A DNA stretch of 64,000 nucleotides from Arthrobacter pascens (GTDB lineage: Bacteria; Actinomycetota; Actinomycetes; Actinomycetales; Micrococcaceae), in contig NZ_JAFHKT010000151.1 of the NCBI RefSeq assembly GCF_017052465.1, positions 496,001 through 560,000 of the forward strand. Reading direction: 5' to 3'. How positions within the stretch are numbered: position 1 is the first letter of the stretch; every line of letters starts with the position of its first letter. The notes under the pieces were generated by a model. It saw only the letters and a program-made list of their open reading frames with translations. It was not told the origin of the DNA and searched no databases. A program made the translations under genes and the position numbers. Shown here in pieces: positions 26,453 to 36,128 of the stretch.

Positions 26453-28369
26453 ATGACGACCTCGCTCACAGATGTAGCCACCCCATACCGTTTGGCAACG
26501 GGCGCAGAAATCACCGATGTGCAGGGCATTCTTCGTGCAGCCGGCCTCTTGGGCCCGGAGAAGCGCATCGCCTACCTCGGCCTGCTGGACCCGCCGCGCG
26601 GCGCAAGCGCCGAAACCGAGGACCGGCGGTTCCGGATCTTCATCCACGACGTATCGGGCGCGGCAGCCTCGGACGTCACGGTGTCCGTTTCGGCGCGCGA
26701 GGTGATCTCCGCCGTCGAACTCGACACTGCCGCCACGGGCGAGCTTCCCGTCCTGGAGGAGGAATTCGAAGTCGTCGAGCGGCTCCTGGCCTCCGATGAG
26801 AGGTGGCTGAAGGCGCTCGCCTCACGGAACCTGGACGTCAGCAAGGTCCGCGTGGCCCCGCTGTCGGCCGGCGTCTTCGAGTACCCGGAGGAGAAGGGCC
26901 GCCGGATCCTCCGGGGCCTGGCCTTTGTGCAGGAGTTTCCAGAGGACAGCGCCTGGGCGCACCCGGTGGACGGGCTCGTGGCCTACGTCGACGTCGTCAG
27001 CAAGGAAGTGACCCAGGTCGTGGATACCGGAATCTTCCCGGTCCCGGCCGAACACGGCAACTACACGGACCCCGAGCTGACCGGCCCGCCGCGCACCACC
27101 CAGAAGCCCATCAGCATCACCCAGCCGGAGGGGCCCAGCTTCACCGTCACCGGCGGAAACCACGTCGAATGGGAGAAATGGAGCCTGGACGTCGGCTTCG
27201 ATGTCCGCGAAGGCGTGGTGCTGCACAACATCGCCTTCCGGGACGGGGACCGGCTCCGTCCCATCATCAACCGGGCCTCCATTGCCGAAATGGTGGTTCC
27301 CTACGGCGATCCTTCCCCGATCCGGTCCTGGCAGAACTACTTCGACACGGGCGAGTACCTCGTGGGCCAGTACGCAAACTCCCTGGAGCTCGGGTGCGAC
27401 TGCCTCGGCGAGATCACCTACCTCAGCCCCGTCATCAGCGACGCCTTCGGCAACCCCCGCGAGATCCGCAACGGCATCTGCATGCACGAGGAGGACTGGG
27501 GCATCCTCGCCAAGCACAGCGATCTCTGGTCCGGCATCAACTACACACGCCGGAACCGGCGCCTGGTGATCTCCTTCTTCACAACGATCGGCAATTACGA
27601 CTACGGCTTCTACTGGTACCTGTACCTCGACGGCACCATCGAATTCGAGGCCAAGGCCACCGGCGTCGTCTTCACCAGCGCCTTTCCGGAAGGCGGCTCC
27701 GCCAACATCTCCCAGCTCGCGCCCGGGCTGGGAGCACCCTTCCACCAGCACCTGTTCAGTGCGCGGCTGGACATGGCCATTGATGGCTTCACCAACAGGG
27801 TCGAGGAAGAGGACGTGGTCCGCCAGCCGATGGGCGAAGGGAACGAGCGCGGCAACGCCTTCTCCCGCAGGCGGACGGTCCTTGCCTGGGAATCCGAAGC
27901 GGTCCGCGAGGCCGACGCGCGCAGCGGCCGCACCTGGATCATCTCCAACCCCGAATCCCGCAACCGGCTGGGGGAGCCAGTGGGCTACAAGCTGCACGCC
28001 CACAACCAGCCCACGCTCCTGGCTGATCCGGATTCCTCCATTGCGCGCAGGGCCGCTTTCGCCACCAAAGACCTGTGGGTGACCCGGTTCGCGGACGACG
28101 AGCGGTACCCGACCGGGGACTTCGTCAACCAGCACTCCGGCGGCGCCGGTCTGCCGTCCTACATCGCCCAAGACCGCGACATCGACGGCCAGGACATCGT
28201 GGTCTGGCACACCTTCGGGCTCACGCACTTCCCCCGCGTTGAGGACTGGCCCATCATGCCCGTGGACACCGTGGGCTTCAAACTCCGCCCCGAAGGGTTC
28301 TTCGACCGCAGCCCCGTGCTGGATGTTCCCGCGTCGGCCCAGCCGTCCGGCGGCCACTGCCATGGCTGA
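26453..28369 (+). CDS. Copper-containing primary-amine (phenylethylamine/tyramine) oxidase
   Basis: 638 aa, the length of Arthrobacter globiformis phenylethylamine oxidase (AGAO). Key residues fall on AGAO numbers: Tyr382 in GNYDYG, which becomes the TPQ cofactor; catalytic base Asp298 and gate Tyr296 in NYFDTGEY; copper ligands His431, His433 and His592. The ATG at 26453 is chosen because it gives this match; an open frame extends far upstream without sense. It oxidises arylethylamines to aldehydes with release of ammonia and peroxide. The adjacent TetR and AraC regulators probably control it. Confidence 0.95.
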   Translation: MTTSLTDVATPYRLATGAEITDVQGILRAAGLLGPEKRIAYLGLLDPPRGASAETEDRRFRIFIHDVSGAAASDVTVSVSAREVISAVELDTAATGELPVLEEEFEVVERLLASDERWLKALASRNLDVSKVRVAPLSAGVFEYPEEKGRRILRGLAFVQEFPEDSAWAHPVDGLVAYVDVVSKEVTQVVDTGIFPVPAEHGNYTDPELTGPPRTTQKPISITQPEGPSFTVTGGNHVEWEKWSLDVGFDVREGVVLHNIAFRDGDRLRPIINRASIAEMVVPYGDPSPIRSWQNYFDTGEYLVGQYANSLELGCDCLGEITYLSPVISDAFGNPREIRNGICMHEEDWGILAKHSDLWSGINYTRRNRRLVISFFTTIGNYDYGFYWYLYLDGTIEFEAKATGVVFTSAFPEGGSANISQLAPGLGAPFHQHLFSARLDMAIDGFTNRVEEEDVVRQPMGEGNERGNAFSRRRTVLAWESEAVREADARSGRTWIISNPESRNRLGEPVGYKLHAHNQPTLLADPDSSIARRAAFATKDLWVTRFADDERYPTGDFVNQHSGGAGLPSYIAQDRDIDGQDIVVWHTFGLTHFPRVEDWPIMPVDTVGFKLRPEGFFDRSPVLDVPASAQPSGGHCHG

Positions 28370-28381
28370 GCCGCTTCTGCA

Positions 28382-28861
28382 GTGGCGTTTCCGGGGATGA
28401 GCCCGCCAGCCGTGCCGGGCAGCACACTCCACTCCCGTGCCTGTGCCGTGGTGACGGCCGCGTCCTGCCTCGCTCACGTGTGGCTTGCGGCCGGAAACCA
28501 TCATGCGGCCTGGCTCAACGGGCTGATGCTCGCCATGGTTGCGGTCTGCCTGCCGTGCGCCCTGCACCTTTGGCGTAGCAGCAATGTTGCCGCCCTCCGC
28601 CGGATCATGGCCTCCGGAGTCGGCATGGCGGCGGTCCACACGTTCCTGCTGCTGGCATCAGGCCGGTCAGCCCACAGCCACGCTGCGGGCGGGCCGGCGG
28701 CAGGTGGGCCGGACAGTTCCGCTGCCGCCACGCTGCTGGTGATCATCGCCTTGGAATTGACGACGGCGCTCCTCGCCTCTGCGCTGGTGGCCCGGTTACG
28801 TACGCGTGGCTGGCGCGAACTGGCACGTAATGACCTCAAATTTGAGATTTGCGGGCATTAG
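28382..28861 (+). CDS. Small membrane protein of unknown function
   Basis: 159 aa from GTG at 28382, or ATG at 28397; neither has a good Shine-Dalgarno. It starts 13 nt after the amine oxidase stop. Three to four hydrophobic stretches are visible (~25-65, 74-92 and 115-138). A His/Gly-rich loop, SGRSAHSHAAGGPAAGG, lies between the second and third, and the C terminus is basic. I do not recognise the family. The position suggests co-transcription with the amine oxidase; a role in copper supply or amine uptake would be a guess. Confidence 0.55.
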   Translation: MAFPGMSPPAVPGSTLHSRACAVVTAASCLAHVWLAAGNHHAAWLNGLMLAMVAVCLPCALHLWRSSNVAALRRIMASGVGMAAVHTFLLLASGRSAHSHAAGGPAAGGPDSSAAATLLVIIALELTTALLASALVARLRTRGWRELARNDLKFEICGH

Positions 28862-28889
28862 CTGCACGTTGGCGCTTCAAGCTTCGCGC

Positions 28890-29309
28890 TTAGGTGCCGA
28901 ACAGGCCGATGACGAGGGCCATGACCAGATAGGTCACGAGCTCATGGGCGCAATTCAGCGCGGTGAGCCCAGCGGGCCGGCCCTCGAACGCGTCGTGCGT
29001 GATGAAGCGGGCGGCGGTGAATCCGGCCCAGAGTATGACGGCGGTGATCACCGAGTTGGCCAGGAAGCTGCCCCCGTAGAATTCCTGGGCGATGGCTACC
29101 GAACCGGCTAGGACGAGGGCGCTGACGAAGCTGACAACGAGCGTGATGAGGATCGGCTTGATGGCATCCTTTCCTTCGCCGCTCGGCGTGACCTTGGCCG
29201 TGCGCATCCAGTAGTTGCCGAAGACCTTGGGGGTGTACCAGACCGACCCCACGACCATGGTGGACAGCGTTGCCACCAAAACCGCCCAGATGTTGATTTC
29301 AGGAACCAT
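28890..29309 (-). CDS. DUF1761 membrane protein
   Basis: 139 aa with four membrane segments. INIWAVLVATLSTMVVGSVWYTPKVFG-type N terminus, then an internal FYGGSFLANS and ALNCAHELVTYLVMALVIGL near the end, fit DUF1761. Function is unknown in the family. It is convergent with the preceding small membrane protein and 60 nt upstream of the flavin reductase gene on the same strand. Confidence 0.78.
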   Translation of the reverse strand: MVPEINIWAVLVATLSTMVVGSVWYTPKVFGNYWMRTAKVTPSGEGKDAIKPILITLVVSFVSALVLAGSVAIAQEFYGGSFLANSVITAVILWAGFTAARFITHDAFEGRPAGLTALNCAHELVTYLVMALVIGLFGT

Positions 29310-29370
29310 GTTCTACTCCTCAACAGTGCTCGTTGACCGGCTTCGATACCCAGGGTTCAATCGTCCATCT

Positions 29371-29928
29371 TCAGGGCGCCAAATGGCGGTAGCCGGAGCC
29401 GAAGTGGACCAGCGGGTCGGGGGCGTCTGCCGGGGAAGCGCCGCTACCCATGGCGAGTACCTCGCCCACCACGATCAGGTGCGTGGCGGCCGGATGGACG
29501 GAGACAGTGCGCATCTCGAAGTAGGCGAGGGCGCCGTCGAGGATCGCCGAACCGGTTGCCGGGCCGCGCCGGAACGGGACCTGGGCGAGCAGCCCCTGCA
29601 GCGGTGTCCCCGGGCTGGCCAGCCAGTTCGCCGCGCCCTGGTGCCTGCCGGACAGCAGGCTTAGCGCCCAGGTGCCCGCTTCCTCAACAGCCTCGCCGAT
29701 GCGTGATTCCGCGTACAGACTGACCAGCATCGTCGGCGGGTCGTAGGAGACGGAGAGAAATCCGGTGACCGTGGCCGCGTAGTCGCGGTTGCGCAGCGAA
29801 GTGGAAACGACAGCCACTCCGGCCGTGATGTCGGCGCTCAGCCGGCGGTACAGATCGATGTCTGCGTCCGACTGCACACCGGCCAGACGGTGGGCGTCCA
29901 GGCTTCCGGGTGTCTCCATACGGGACAT
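29371..29928 (-). CDS. Flavin reductase-like (FMN-binding split barrel) protein
   Basis: About 185 aa from ATG at 29928; ATG at 29919 is also possible. TAGVAVVSTSLRNRDYAATVTGF-type start, then SYDPPTMLVSL, and RIGEAVEEAGTWALSLLS are the split-barrel flavin reductase pattern of HpaC/DszD-like proteins. These reduce FMN/FAD with NAD(P)H for a monooxygenase. No two-component monooxygenase lies nearby, so the partner is elsewhere. Separated from the pst genes by a divergent promoter region. Confidence 0.8.
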   Translation of the reverse strand: MSRMETPGSLDAHRLAGVQSDADIDLYRRLSADITAGVAVVSTSLRNRDYAATVTGFLSVSYDPPTMLVSLYAESRIGEAVEEAGTWALSLLSGRHQGAANWLASPGTPLQGLLAQVPFRRGPATGSAILDGALAYFEMRTVSVHPAATHLIVVGEVLAMGSGASPADAPDPLVHFGSGYRHLAP

Positions 29929-30011
29929 CGTGCCACACGGACGCCGCCCTACGACTGTGGCGCAGCTAACGCAATGGGGACCCAGCATATGTAAGGCAAT
30001 ATGCCGCCGTC

Positions 30012-30055
30012 GTTAATCTTCCGTTCACCTTGGACCCCATTACCCGTTACCTCTG
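30012..30055 (+). promoter_or_regulatory. PHO box upstream of pstS
   Basis: Direct repeats with an 11-nt period: GTTAATCTTCC (30012-30022) and GTTCACCTTGG (30023-30033), then two weaker units ending at 30055 (CGTTACCTCTG). GTTCACC-like 11-mers are the actinobacterial PhoP binding sites. The box lies ~100 nt upstream of the pstS start and predicts induction at low phosphate. Confidence 0.65.
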
Positions 30056-30152
30056 GCCCATACCTTGAATGAAGTTCGACAACGTACGCATCCCCAACAT
30101 CTGGACGTCTCCGGTCCGGATCGCATCAGAAACCCTGGAAGGGGTACACCCA

Positions 30153-31271
30153 GTGAAGGCACTCCGCTTCGGCCGCCACGCGGCAATCGCAGTTATCGCC
30201 GCTGGCGCACTCGCGCTCACCGCCTGTGGTTCCGACAACGCCACGAACTCCCCGGCCGGCACCCAGTCCGCCGCCGGCACCAAAGTCACCGGAACCCTGA
30301 CGGGCATCGGCTCCTCCGCACAGGGCGCAGCCATGGACGTATGGAAGACCAACTTCGCCGCCGCAAACCAGGGTGCCACCGTGCAGTACTCCCCGGACGG
30401 TTCCGGCGCGGGCCGCAAGGCCATCCTTGACGGCTCCGCCCAGTTCGCCGGTTCCGACGCTTACCTGAAGGACGAGGAACTCACCACGTCCAAGAAGGTC
30501 TGCGGCCCCGAGGGCGCCATCGACATCCCGGTCTACATCTCGCCGATCGCCATCGCGTTCAACGTGCCGGAAGTGACTGACCTCAAGCTGGACGCCACCA
30601 CCGCAGCCAAGATCTTCCGTGGCGAGATCGCCAAGTGGAACGACCCCGCTATCGCCGCCCTGAACCCGGACGCCAAGCTTCCGGACCTCAAGGTCACCCC
30701 GGTCAGCCGTTCCGACGACTCCGGCACCACGAAGAACTTCACCGAGTATCTCGCTGCTGCGGCCCCCGAGGTCTGGAAGGACAAGGCCGACGGCGTGTGG
30801 CCCGCCTCCCTCAAGGGCGAGAACGCCAAGGGCACCTCTGGTGTTGTCAAGACCGTCACCGACACCCCGGGTGCCGTGACCTACGCAGATGACTCCGCGG
30901 TCGGCGGCAAGCTGGGCACCGCCCAGATCAAGGTCGGATCCGAGTTCGTCAAGATCTCCCCGGAAGCCGCCTCCAAGGCCGTCGACGCCGGCAAGTCCGT
31001 CACGGGCCGCGCCGAAAACGACAGCGCCATCGACCTGGACCGCACCACCACCGAGTCGGGCGCCTACCCGGTGGTCCTGGTCTCCTACCACGTCGTCTGC
31101 AGCGCCTACGACAAGCAGGAAACCGTTGACCTGGTCAAGGCCTTCGAGAAGTACGTCGTCTCCGAAGAGGGCCAGAAGGCCGCCGCTGAGTCCGCAAAGT
31201 CGGCTCCGCTGTCCGCCGCCCTGACCGAAAAGGCCACCAAGGCCATCGAGTCCATCAAGGTCAAGTCGTAA
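30153..31271 (+). CDS. pstS: Phosphate ABC transporter substrate-binding lipoprotein
   Basis: 372 aa from GTG at 30153, with GGAAGGGG 8 nt upstream; the frame opens earlier at 30069 but that part is not a signal peptide. The signal has the lipobox LALTAC at ~19-24. Mature features are GSSAQGAAMDVWKTNF, DGSGAGRKAI (phosphate loop), and RSDDSGTTKNFTEYL. It binds phosphate outside the cell for PstCAB. A PHO box lies upstream. A long hairpin separates it from pstC, which usually keeps the binding protein more abundant. Confidence 0.95.
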   Translation: MKALRFGRHAAIAVIAAGALALTACGSDNATNSPAGTQSAAGTKVTGTLTGIGSSAQGAAMDVWKTNFAAANQGATVQYSPDGSGAGRKAILDGSAQFAGSDAYLKDEELTTSKKVCGPEGAIDIPVYISPIAIAFNVPEVTDLKLDATTAAKIFRGEIAKWNDPAIAALNPDAKLPDLKVTPVSRSDDSGTTKNFTEYLAAAAPEVWKDKADGVWPASLKGENAKGTSGVVKTVTDTPGAVTYADDSAVGGKLGTAQIKVGSEFVKISPEAASKAVDAGKSVTGRAENDSAIDLDRTTTESGAYPVVLVSYHVVCSAYDKQETVDLVKAFEKYVVSEEGQKAAAESAKSAPLSAALTEKATKAIESIKVKS

Positions 31272-31290
31272 GGTTTGAATTGAGCGCCGC

Positions 31291-31326
31291 AGTTCCCCGT
31301 TCTGCCGCAAGGCAGGGCGGGGAACT
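31291..31326 (+). terminator. Intercistronic hairpin pstS-pstC
   Basis: 16-bp arms with two G-T pairs (31291-31306 and 31311-31326) closed by a GCAA loop. A partial terminator or mRNA stabiliser between pstS and pstC is the likely role. Confidence 0.55.
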
Positions 31327-31392
31327 TAGCCGTGTAAAGCGCAGACTCTCCACGTTCCGCACCACAGCAACATCAACACCGAAGGGCCGGGT

Positions 31393-32325
31393 ATGACCGC
31401 CACCTCCCTGACAAGTTCCCGAGGCGCCGGACGCGCCGGGGACAAAGTCTTTTCCGGAGCAACCCTGGCAGCGGGGTGCCTGATCCTTGCCGTGCTGTTC
31501 GGCGTTGCACTCTTCCTCGTCATCCAGGCCATTCCGGCATTCACCGCCCCGGCAGCGGACATCCAGGGCGGCGAGGGCTTCTTCGCCTACATCTGGCCCA
31601 TCGTCATCGGCACCCTGATCGCCGCCATCATCGCCCTGGTCATCGCCACGCCGGTGGCCATCGGCGTCGCCCTGTTCATCTCCCACTACGCGCCGCGCAG
31701 GCTGGCCTCAGGCCTCGGCTACGTGATCGACCTCCTCGCCGCCATCCCGTCGGTCATTTATGGCGCGTGGGGCGCCGCATTCCTGGCCCACCAGATTTCG
31801 CCCGCGTACGGCTGGCTGGCCGAGAACATGGCCTGGCTGCCCATCTTTCAGGGACCGGCCTCCGCCACCGGCAAGACCATCCTGACCGCCGGAATCGTCC
31901 TCTCCGTCATGGTGCTGCCGATCATCACCTCCCTGTCCCGCGAGATCTTCCTGCAGACCCCCAAACTGCACGAAGAGGCCGCGCTTGCCCTGGGCGCCAC
32001 CCGGTGGGAAATGATCAAGATGTCCGTCCTGCCGTTCGCGCGCCCGGGCATTATCAGCGCAATCATGCTGGGCCTTGGCCGCGCACTCGGCGAGACCATG
32101 GCTGTTGCCTTGGTGCTCTCCTCCGGAGCCCTCACCGCCAGCCTGATCCAGTCCGGCAACCAGACCATCGCCGCCGAAATCGCGCTCAACTTCCCGGAAG
32201 CGAGCGGCCTGAAGGTGAGCACCCTGATCGCCGCGGGCCTGATCTTGTTCGTGATCACCCTCGCCGTGAACATGGTTGCCCGGTGGATCATCAGCCGGCA
32301 CAAAGAATTCTCGGGAGCAAACTAA
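31393..32325 (+). CDS. pstC: Phosphate ABC transporter permease PstC
   Basis: 310 aa with six membrane segments. VMVLPIITSLSREIFLQTP followed by EEAALALGATRWEMIKMSVLP is the EAA-type loop that docks on PstB. The N terminus is cytoplasmic and short. The stop TAA is directly followed by the pstA ATG, so the two permeases are coupled. Confidence 0.93.
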   Translation: MTATSLTSSRGAGRAGDKVFSGATLAAGCLILAVLFGVALFLVIQAIPAFTAPAADIQGGEGFFAYIWPIVIGTLIAAIIALVIATPVAIGVALFISHYAPRRLASGLGYVIDLLAAIPSVIYGAWGAAFLAHQISPAYGWLAENMAWLPIFQGPASATGKTILTAGIVLSVMVLPIITSLSREIFLQTPKLHEEAALALGATRWEMIKMSVLPFARPGIISAIMLGLGRALGETMAVALVLSSGALTASLIQSGNQTIAAEIALNFPEASGLKVSTLIAAGLILFVITLAVNMVARWIISRHKEFSGAN

Positions 32326-33435
32326 ATGACCTCCACTCTGACCCCGGTCCGCAAGCGGTCCGCACTCACCAAGGGCCAACTGCCCAAGTACGCCCCGTAC
32401 GTCGTCCTGGCCGTGGCGCTGGTCCTCGGCGCCGCCATTCTGGCACTGATCGGCTTCAACGCCTTTGGCTGGGGAGTGGTCTCCGCCATCCTCTTCGCTG
32501 CCGGCCTGGTGGGCTGGAGCGCTGCCGTCGAAGGCTCACGCAAGGCCAAGGACAAACTGGCCACCTGCCTCGTGGTGGGATCCTTCCTCATCGCGCTGCT
32601 GCCGCTGATCTCCGTCATCTGGACCGTCATGGTTAACGGCATCCCGGGCCTCATTACGCCGGGGTTCCTCGGCAAGTCCATGAACGGCGTCACCGGCGTC
32701 TACGACAACAGGGCTGCCGAAGAGGGCGGGCCCGTTCTGGGCGGCATCTACCACGCGCTGCTCGGCACGGTGGAGATCACCCTGCTCGCCACGGTCATCT
32801 CGGTGCCCGTCGGCCTGCTGACGGCCATCTACCTGGTGGAATACGGCAACGACCGCCCGGTGGCCCGCGCCATCACCTTCTTCGTGGACGTTATGACCGG
32901 CATCCCGTCCATCGTGGCCGGTCTGTTTGCCGCCGCCTTCTTCTTCGCCGTGGTGGGCCCGGGCACCAAGACCGGCGCCGTGGCCGCCGTCGCGCTTTCC
33001 GTGCTGATGATCCCGGTGGTGGTCCGCTCCAGCGAGGAAATGCTGAAGATCGTTCCCAACGAACTCCGCGAGGCCTCCTACGCCCTGGGCGTCCGCAAGT
33101 GGCGGACCATCCTCAAGGTGGTCATTCCGACGGCGATCTCAGGCATCGCTTCCGGCGTCACCCTCGCGATCGCCCGCGTGATCGGCGAGACCGCGCCCAT
33201 TCTGGTCACCGCCGGTTTTGCCACCAGCATCAACACCAACGTGTTCGGCGGCTGGATGGCATCGCTGCCGACCTTCATCTATACGCAGATCCTGAACCCC
33301 ACGTCGCCGTCCAATCCGGACCCGTCCTCGCAGCGGGCCTGGGGCGCAGCGCTGGTGCTCATCGTCCTGGTGATGCTGCTGAACCTCGGTGCGCGCCTGA
33401 TCGCCAGGGTCTTCGCCCCGAAGGCCGGACGCTAG
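32326..33435 (+). CDS. pstA: Phosphate ABC transporter permease PstA
   Basis: 369 aa with two extra N-terminal hydrophobic segments (~25-65) compared with the E. coli type, then six core segments. RSSEEMLKIVPNELREASYA and LGVRKWRTILKVVIP form the coupling loop. DVMTGIPSIVAGLFA is the family membrane motif. It pairs with PstC to form the channel. Confidence 0.93.
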   Translation: MTSTLTPVRKRSALTKGQLPKYAPYVVLAVALVLGAAILALIGFNAFGWGVVSAILFAAGLVGWSAAVEGSRKAKDKLATCLVVGSFLIALLPLISVIWTVMVNGIPGLITPGFLGKSMNGVTGVYDNRAAEEGGPVLGGIYHALLGTVEITLLATVISVPVGLLTAIYLVEYGNDRPVARAITFFVDVMTGIPSIVAGLFAAAFFFAVVGPGTKTGAVAAVALSVLMIPVVVRSSEEMLKIVPNELREASYALGVRKWRTILKVVIPTAISGIASGVTLAIARVIGETAPILVTAGFATSINTNVFGGWMASLPTFIYTQILNPTSPSNPDPSSQRAWGAALVLIVLVMLLNLGARLIARVFAPKAGR

Positions 33436-33528
33436 GCGCCGGCCCCGGGCGCGGCCCGCTCCCCGGACGTTTCGGATCGAACGGCCGGGATCTAGACTTC
33501 AATCCATACCAGCAAGTTAAGGAACATC

Positions 33529-34308
33529 ATGTCCAAGCGCATCGACGTCAAAGACCTGAACGTCTACTACGGCAATTTCCTGGCCGTCGAGGATGTCAGC
33601 ATCAACATCGAAGCCAAGTCCGTCACGGCGTTCATCGGCCCCTCCGGCTGTGGCAAGTCCACCTTCCTGCGGACCCTCAACCGCATGCATGAGGTTCTGC
33701 CGGGCGCCCGCGTCGAAGGCGAAGTCCTGCTCGACGGTGACAATCTCTATGGCCCCGGCGTGGACCCGGTCACCGTGCGCTCCCAGATCGGCATGGTGTT
33801 CCAGCGGCCCAACCCGTTCCCCACCATGTCCATCCGCGACAACGTGCTGGCCGGCGTGAAGCTGAACAACCAGAAGATCTCCAAGGGCGAAGCCGATGCC
33901 CTGGTGGAACGGTCCCTGCAGGGCGCCAACCTCTGGAACGAGGTCAAAGACCGGCTGGAGAAGCCGGGTTCCGGCCTGTCCGGCGGCCAGCAGCAGCGCC
34001 TGTGCATCGCCCGTGCCATCGCCGTGGAACCCCAGGTGATCCTCATGGACGAGCCCTGCTCCGCCCTGGACCCGATCTCCACCCTGGCCGTTGAGGACCT
34101 CATCAACGAGCTCAAGGACCAGTACACCGTGGTCATCGTGACCCACAACATGCAGCAGGCGGCGCGTGTTTCGGACAGGACGGCGTTCTTCAACATCGCC
34201 GGCACGGGCAAGCCGGGCAAGCTCATCGAGTTCGCCGAAACCAGCACCATCTTCAACAATCCGAGCAACAAAGCCACGGAAGACTACGTCTCCGGCCGCT
34301 TCGGATAG
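33529..34308 (+). CDS. pstB: Phosphate ABC transporter ATP-binding protein PstB
   Basis: 259 aa. Walker [11 protein letters not shown]-loop [10 protein letters not shown], signature LSGGQQQR, Walker B VILMDEP and the H-loop VTHNMQQA are all present. [16 protein letters not shown] is typical of PstB. 93 nt after pstA; a strong terminator follows the gene. Confidence 0.96.
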   Translation: MSKRIDVKDLNVYYGNFLAVEDVSINIEAKSVTAFIGPSGCGKSTFLRTLNRMHEVLPGARVEGEVLLDGDNLYGPGVDPVTVRSQIGMVFQRPNPFPTMSIRDNVLAGVKLNNQKISKGEADALVERSLQGANLWNEVKDRLEKPGSGLSGGQQQRLCIARAIAVEPQVILMDEPCSALDPISTLAVEDLINELKDQYTVVIVTHNMQQAARVSDRTAFFNIAGTGKPGKLIEFAETSTIFNNPSNKATEDYVSGRFG

Positions 34309-34326
34309 TCCCAGCCACCGGCGATT

Positions 34327-34371
34327 GCTCCGTAACTGCCTTGATAGGGCAGTTACGGAGCGCGCTTGTTT
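34327..34371. terminator. Terminator between pstB and the Pit transporter gene
   Basis: Perfect 14-bp arms GCTCCGTAACTGCC (34327-34340 and 34348-34361), 7-nt loop, then GCGCTTGTTT. It lies between convergent genes. Confidence 0.8.
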
Positions 34372-34381
34372 AAACCCGGAT

Positions 34382-35398
34382 TCAGCTCCTGGCCAGCGGG
34401 GAGAGCGCCAGTGCGAGCACGAAGGCTCCCGCGGCGGTGGCGGCAGGCGTCAGGACCCACAGCGACAGGATCCTGGCCACGAGCTTGCGGTGGGTTCCGG
34501 ACACGTGCTGGTTCTCGCCCGCTCCAAGCACCCCGGACGTGACGGTGTGCGTGGTGGAAATCGGCCAGTGCAGGCCGATCGCACCGATGAAGAGAAGGGC
34601 CGCACTCAAGGCCTGCGCAACCACTCCGCGCAGGGGGTCAACCCGGATGAGCCGGTATGCCATGGTGTGTGAAATGCGCCAGCCGCCGCACAGCGTTCCC
34701 ACCGTGATCATGACGGCCGAGAGAATGGCCACCCACAGGGGGACGGAGCCGCCGTCGGTGTACCCCGCCGCCAGGACGGCCAGCAGGAGGACCGCACCGA
34801 TGCGCTGGCCGTCCTGGAGTCCGTGGCCGAAGGCGACAGCGCCGGCAGTGATCGACTGCGCAGCCCGGAAACGCCGGTTGATCTCATTCGGCTGGGCGTA
34901 GCGGGCGGCCCACGTCACGGGGTAGACGAGCAGGTACGCGCCGATGAACGCGATGACAGGGGAGAGCACCAGGGGAAGGACCACCTGGAACAGCAGAGAC
35001 TGGTCGACTCCGCCCACGGCGTTCCCGCCCACCAGGACGCTGGCAGTACCCGCTCCGGCGAGGCCGCCCACCAGCGCGTGCGTGGAGGATGAGGGGATGC
35101 CCCGCCACCACAGGATCAGGCCCCAGATGCAGGCACTGGCCAGGCCGGCCACGAGGATCGTGAGCCCGCTGTCCCCGACGGGCAGTGTCACCCAGTTCTG
35201 GCTGACCGCCACGGCGAATCCGGAGCTGAGGAGCGCGCCGGTGAAGTTGAAGATGGCCGCCAGCAGCACGGCCACGGTGGGCGTCAGGGCGCGGGTCCGG
35301 ACAGCGAGGGCTACAGAGTTGGAGACGTCCCTGAACCCGTTGATAAAGGCGAACGCCGCGGCAAGAACCACCACCAGCGCGAAAATGAGGGGTGTCAC
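34382..35398 (-). CDS. PiT-family inorganic phosphate transporter
   Basis: About 338 aa from GTG at 35398, which begins one nt after the DUF47 stop. FINGFRDVSNSVALAVRTRAL (split here as FINGFRDVSN and VALAVRTRAL) and SSSTHALVGGLAGAG are PiT motifs; a second GxxxTH element, HWPISTTHTVTSGVLGAG, lies in the C-terminal half. It moves phosphate by cation symport at low affinity. The DUF47 partner upstream is a usual regulator or accessory. Near the high-affinity pst genes. Confidence 0.9.
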   Translation of the reverse strand: MTPLIFALVVVLAAAFAFINGFRDVSNSVALAVRTRALTPTVAVLLAAIFNFTGALLSSGFAVAVSQNWVTLPVGDSGLTILVAGLASACIWGLILWWRGIPSSSTHALVGGLAGAGTASVLVGGNAVGGVDQSLLFQVVLPLVLSPVIAFIGAYLLVYPVTWAARYAQPNEINRRFRAAQSITAGAVAFGHGLQDGQRIGAVLLLAVLAAGYTDGGSVPLWVAILSAVMITVGTLCGGWRISHTMAYRLIRVDPLRGVVAQALSAALLFIGAIGLHWPISTTHTVTSGVLGAGENQHVSGTHRKLVARILSLWVLTPAATAAGAFVLALALSPLARS

Positions 35399-35399
35399 C

Positions 35400-36017
35400 T
35401 CATGATTCCTTGACGATGATGCTGCCCACCTGGGTGGCGATGCGGCGCATTTCCTTGGTGACGTCCACGAGTTGGTTGGCAACGTCCCGGTTCCGGGCGT
35501 ACTGCGTCGCCTTCATTTCCTTGAGCATGTCCGCGACCCAGATCCGGTGCGTCCGTTCGGCCCGCTTGGCCAGGCGCACAGTCTCGATCCAGTAGTCCTC
35601 AAGGTCGTCGAGGTTGTTCAGCCGCCGCATGGCATCGGCCGTGAGCTCGGCCTGGCGGCTGATGATTTCCAGCTGGTCCGCCGCCCGTTTTGGCAGCCTG
35701 TCCAGCTTGTACAGCGCCACCAACTCGGCGGCGGCGTCCAGCTTCTCGATCGCCTGATTAAGGCAGAGCGACAGCCCGTACATGTCCTCGCGGGGGAGGG
35801 GATTGACGAAGCTGGTCCGCATGTGGGTCAGCAGGGCGAAGTGCAGTTCGCCGGACTTCGCCTCGTGGTTGTGCATGTCCTCCACGAGCCGGTCATGTTC
35901 GGAGGCAGGCGCGCCCAGGATTTCCGCCATGGTGGCGCTGGCGAGAACGATCTGGCGGGCCAGCTGCGACAGCAGGTTCAGCCCCGCGGGCTCCTGGGGA
36001 AAAAGGCGCAGCTTCAT
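35400..36017 (-). CDS. DUF47 (PhoU-like) accessory protein of the Pit transporter
   Basis: 205 aa, almost wholly helical. MKLRLFPQEP at the start, then VEDMHNHEAKSGE, PLPREDMYGLSLCLNQAIEK and a C-terminal VTKEMRRIATQVGS are typical of DUF47 proteins, which have a PhoU-like helical fold. The pair DUF47-pit is common; DUF47 is thought to control the transporter. Translation is coupled to the next gene. Confidence 0.88.
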   Translation of the reverse strand: MKLRLFPQEPAGLNLLSQLARQIVLASATMAEILGAPASEHDRLVEDMHNHEAKSGELHFALLTHMRTSFVNPLPREDMYGLSLCLNQAIEKLDAAAELVALYKLDRLPKRAADQLEIISRQAELTADAMRRLNNLDDLEDYWIETVRLAKRAERTHRIWVADMLKEMKATQYARNRDVANQLVDVTKEMRRIATQVGSIIVKES

Positions 36018-36128
36018 TCGTACCGGTCTCCGGAGATCGTCAGGACTGGGAAGGGCGGTCCACGTGACTTGACGTGGGGCCCGGCAACTAGTCAGTACTT
36101 TACCGGCCCGCGTCTCCGGGCATGAAAA

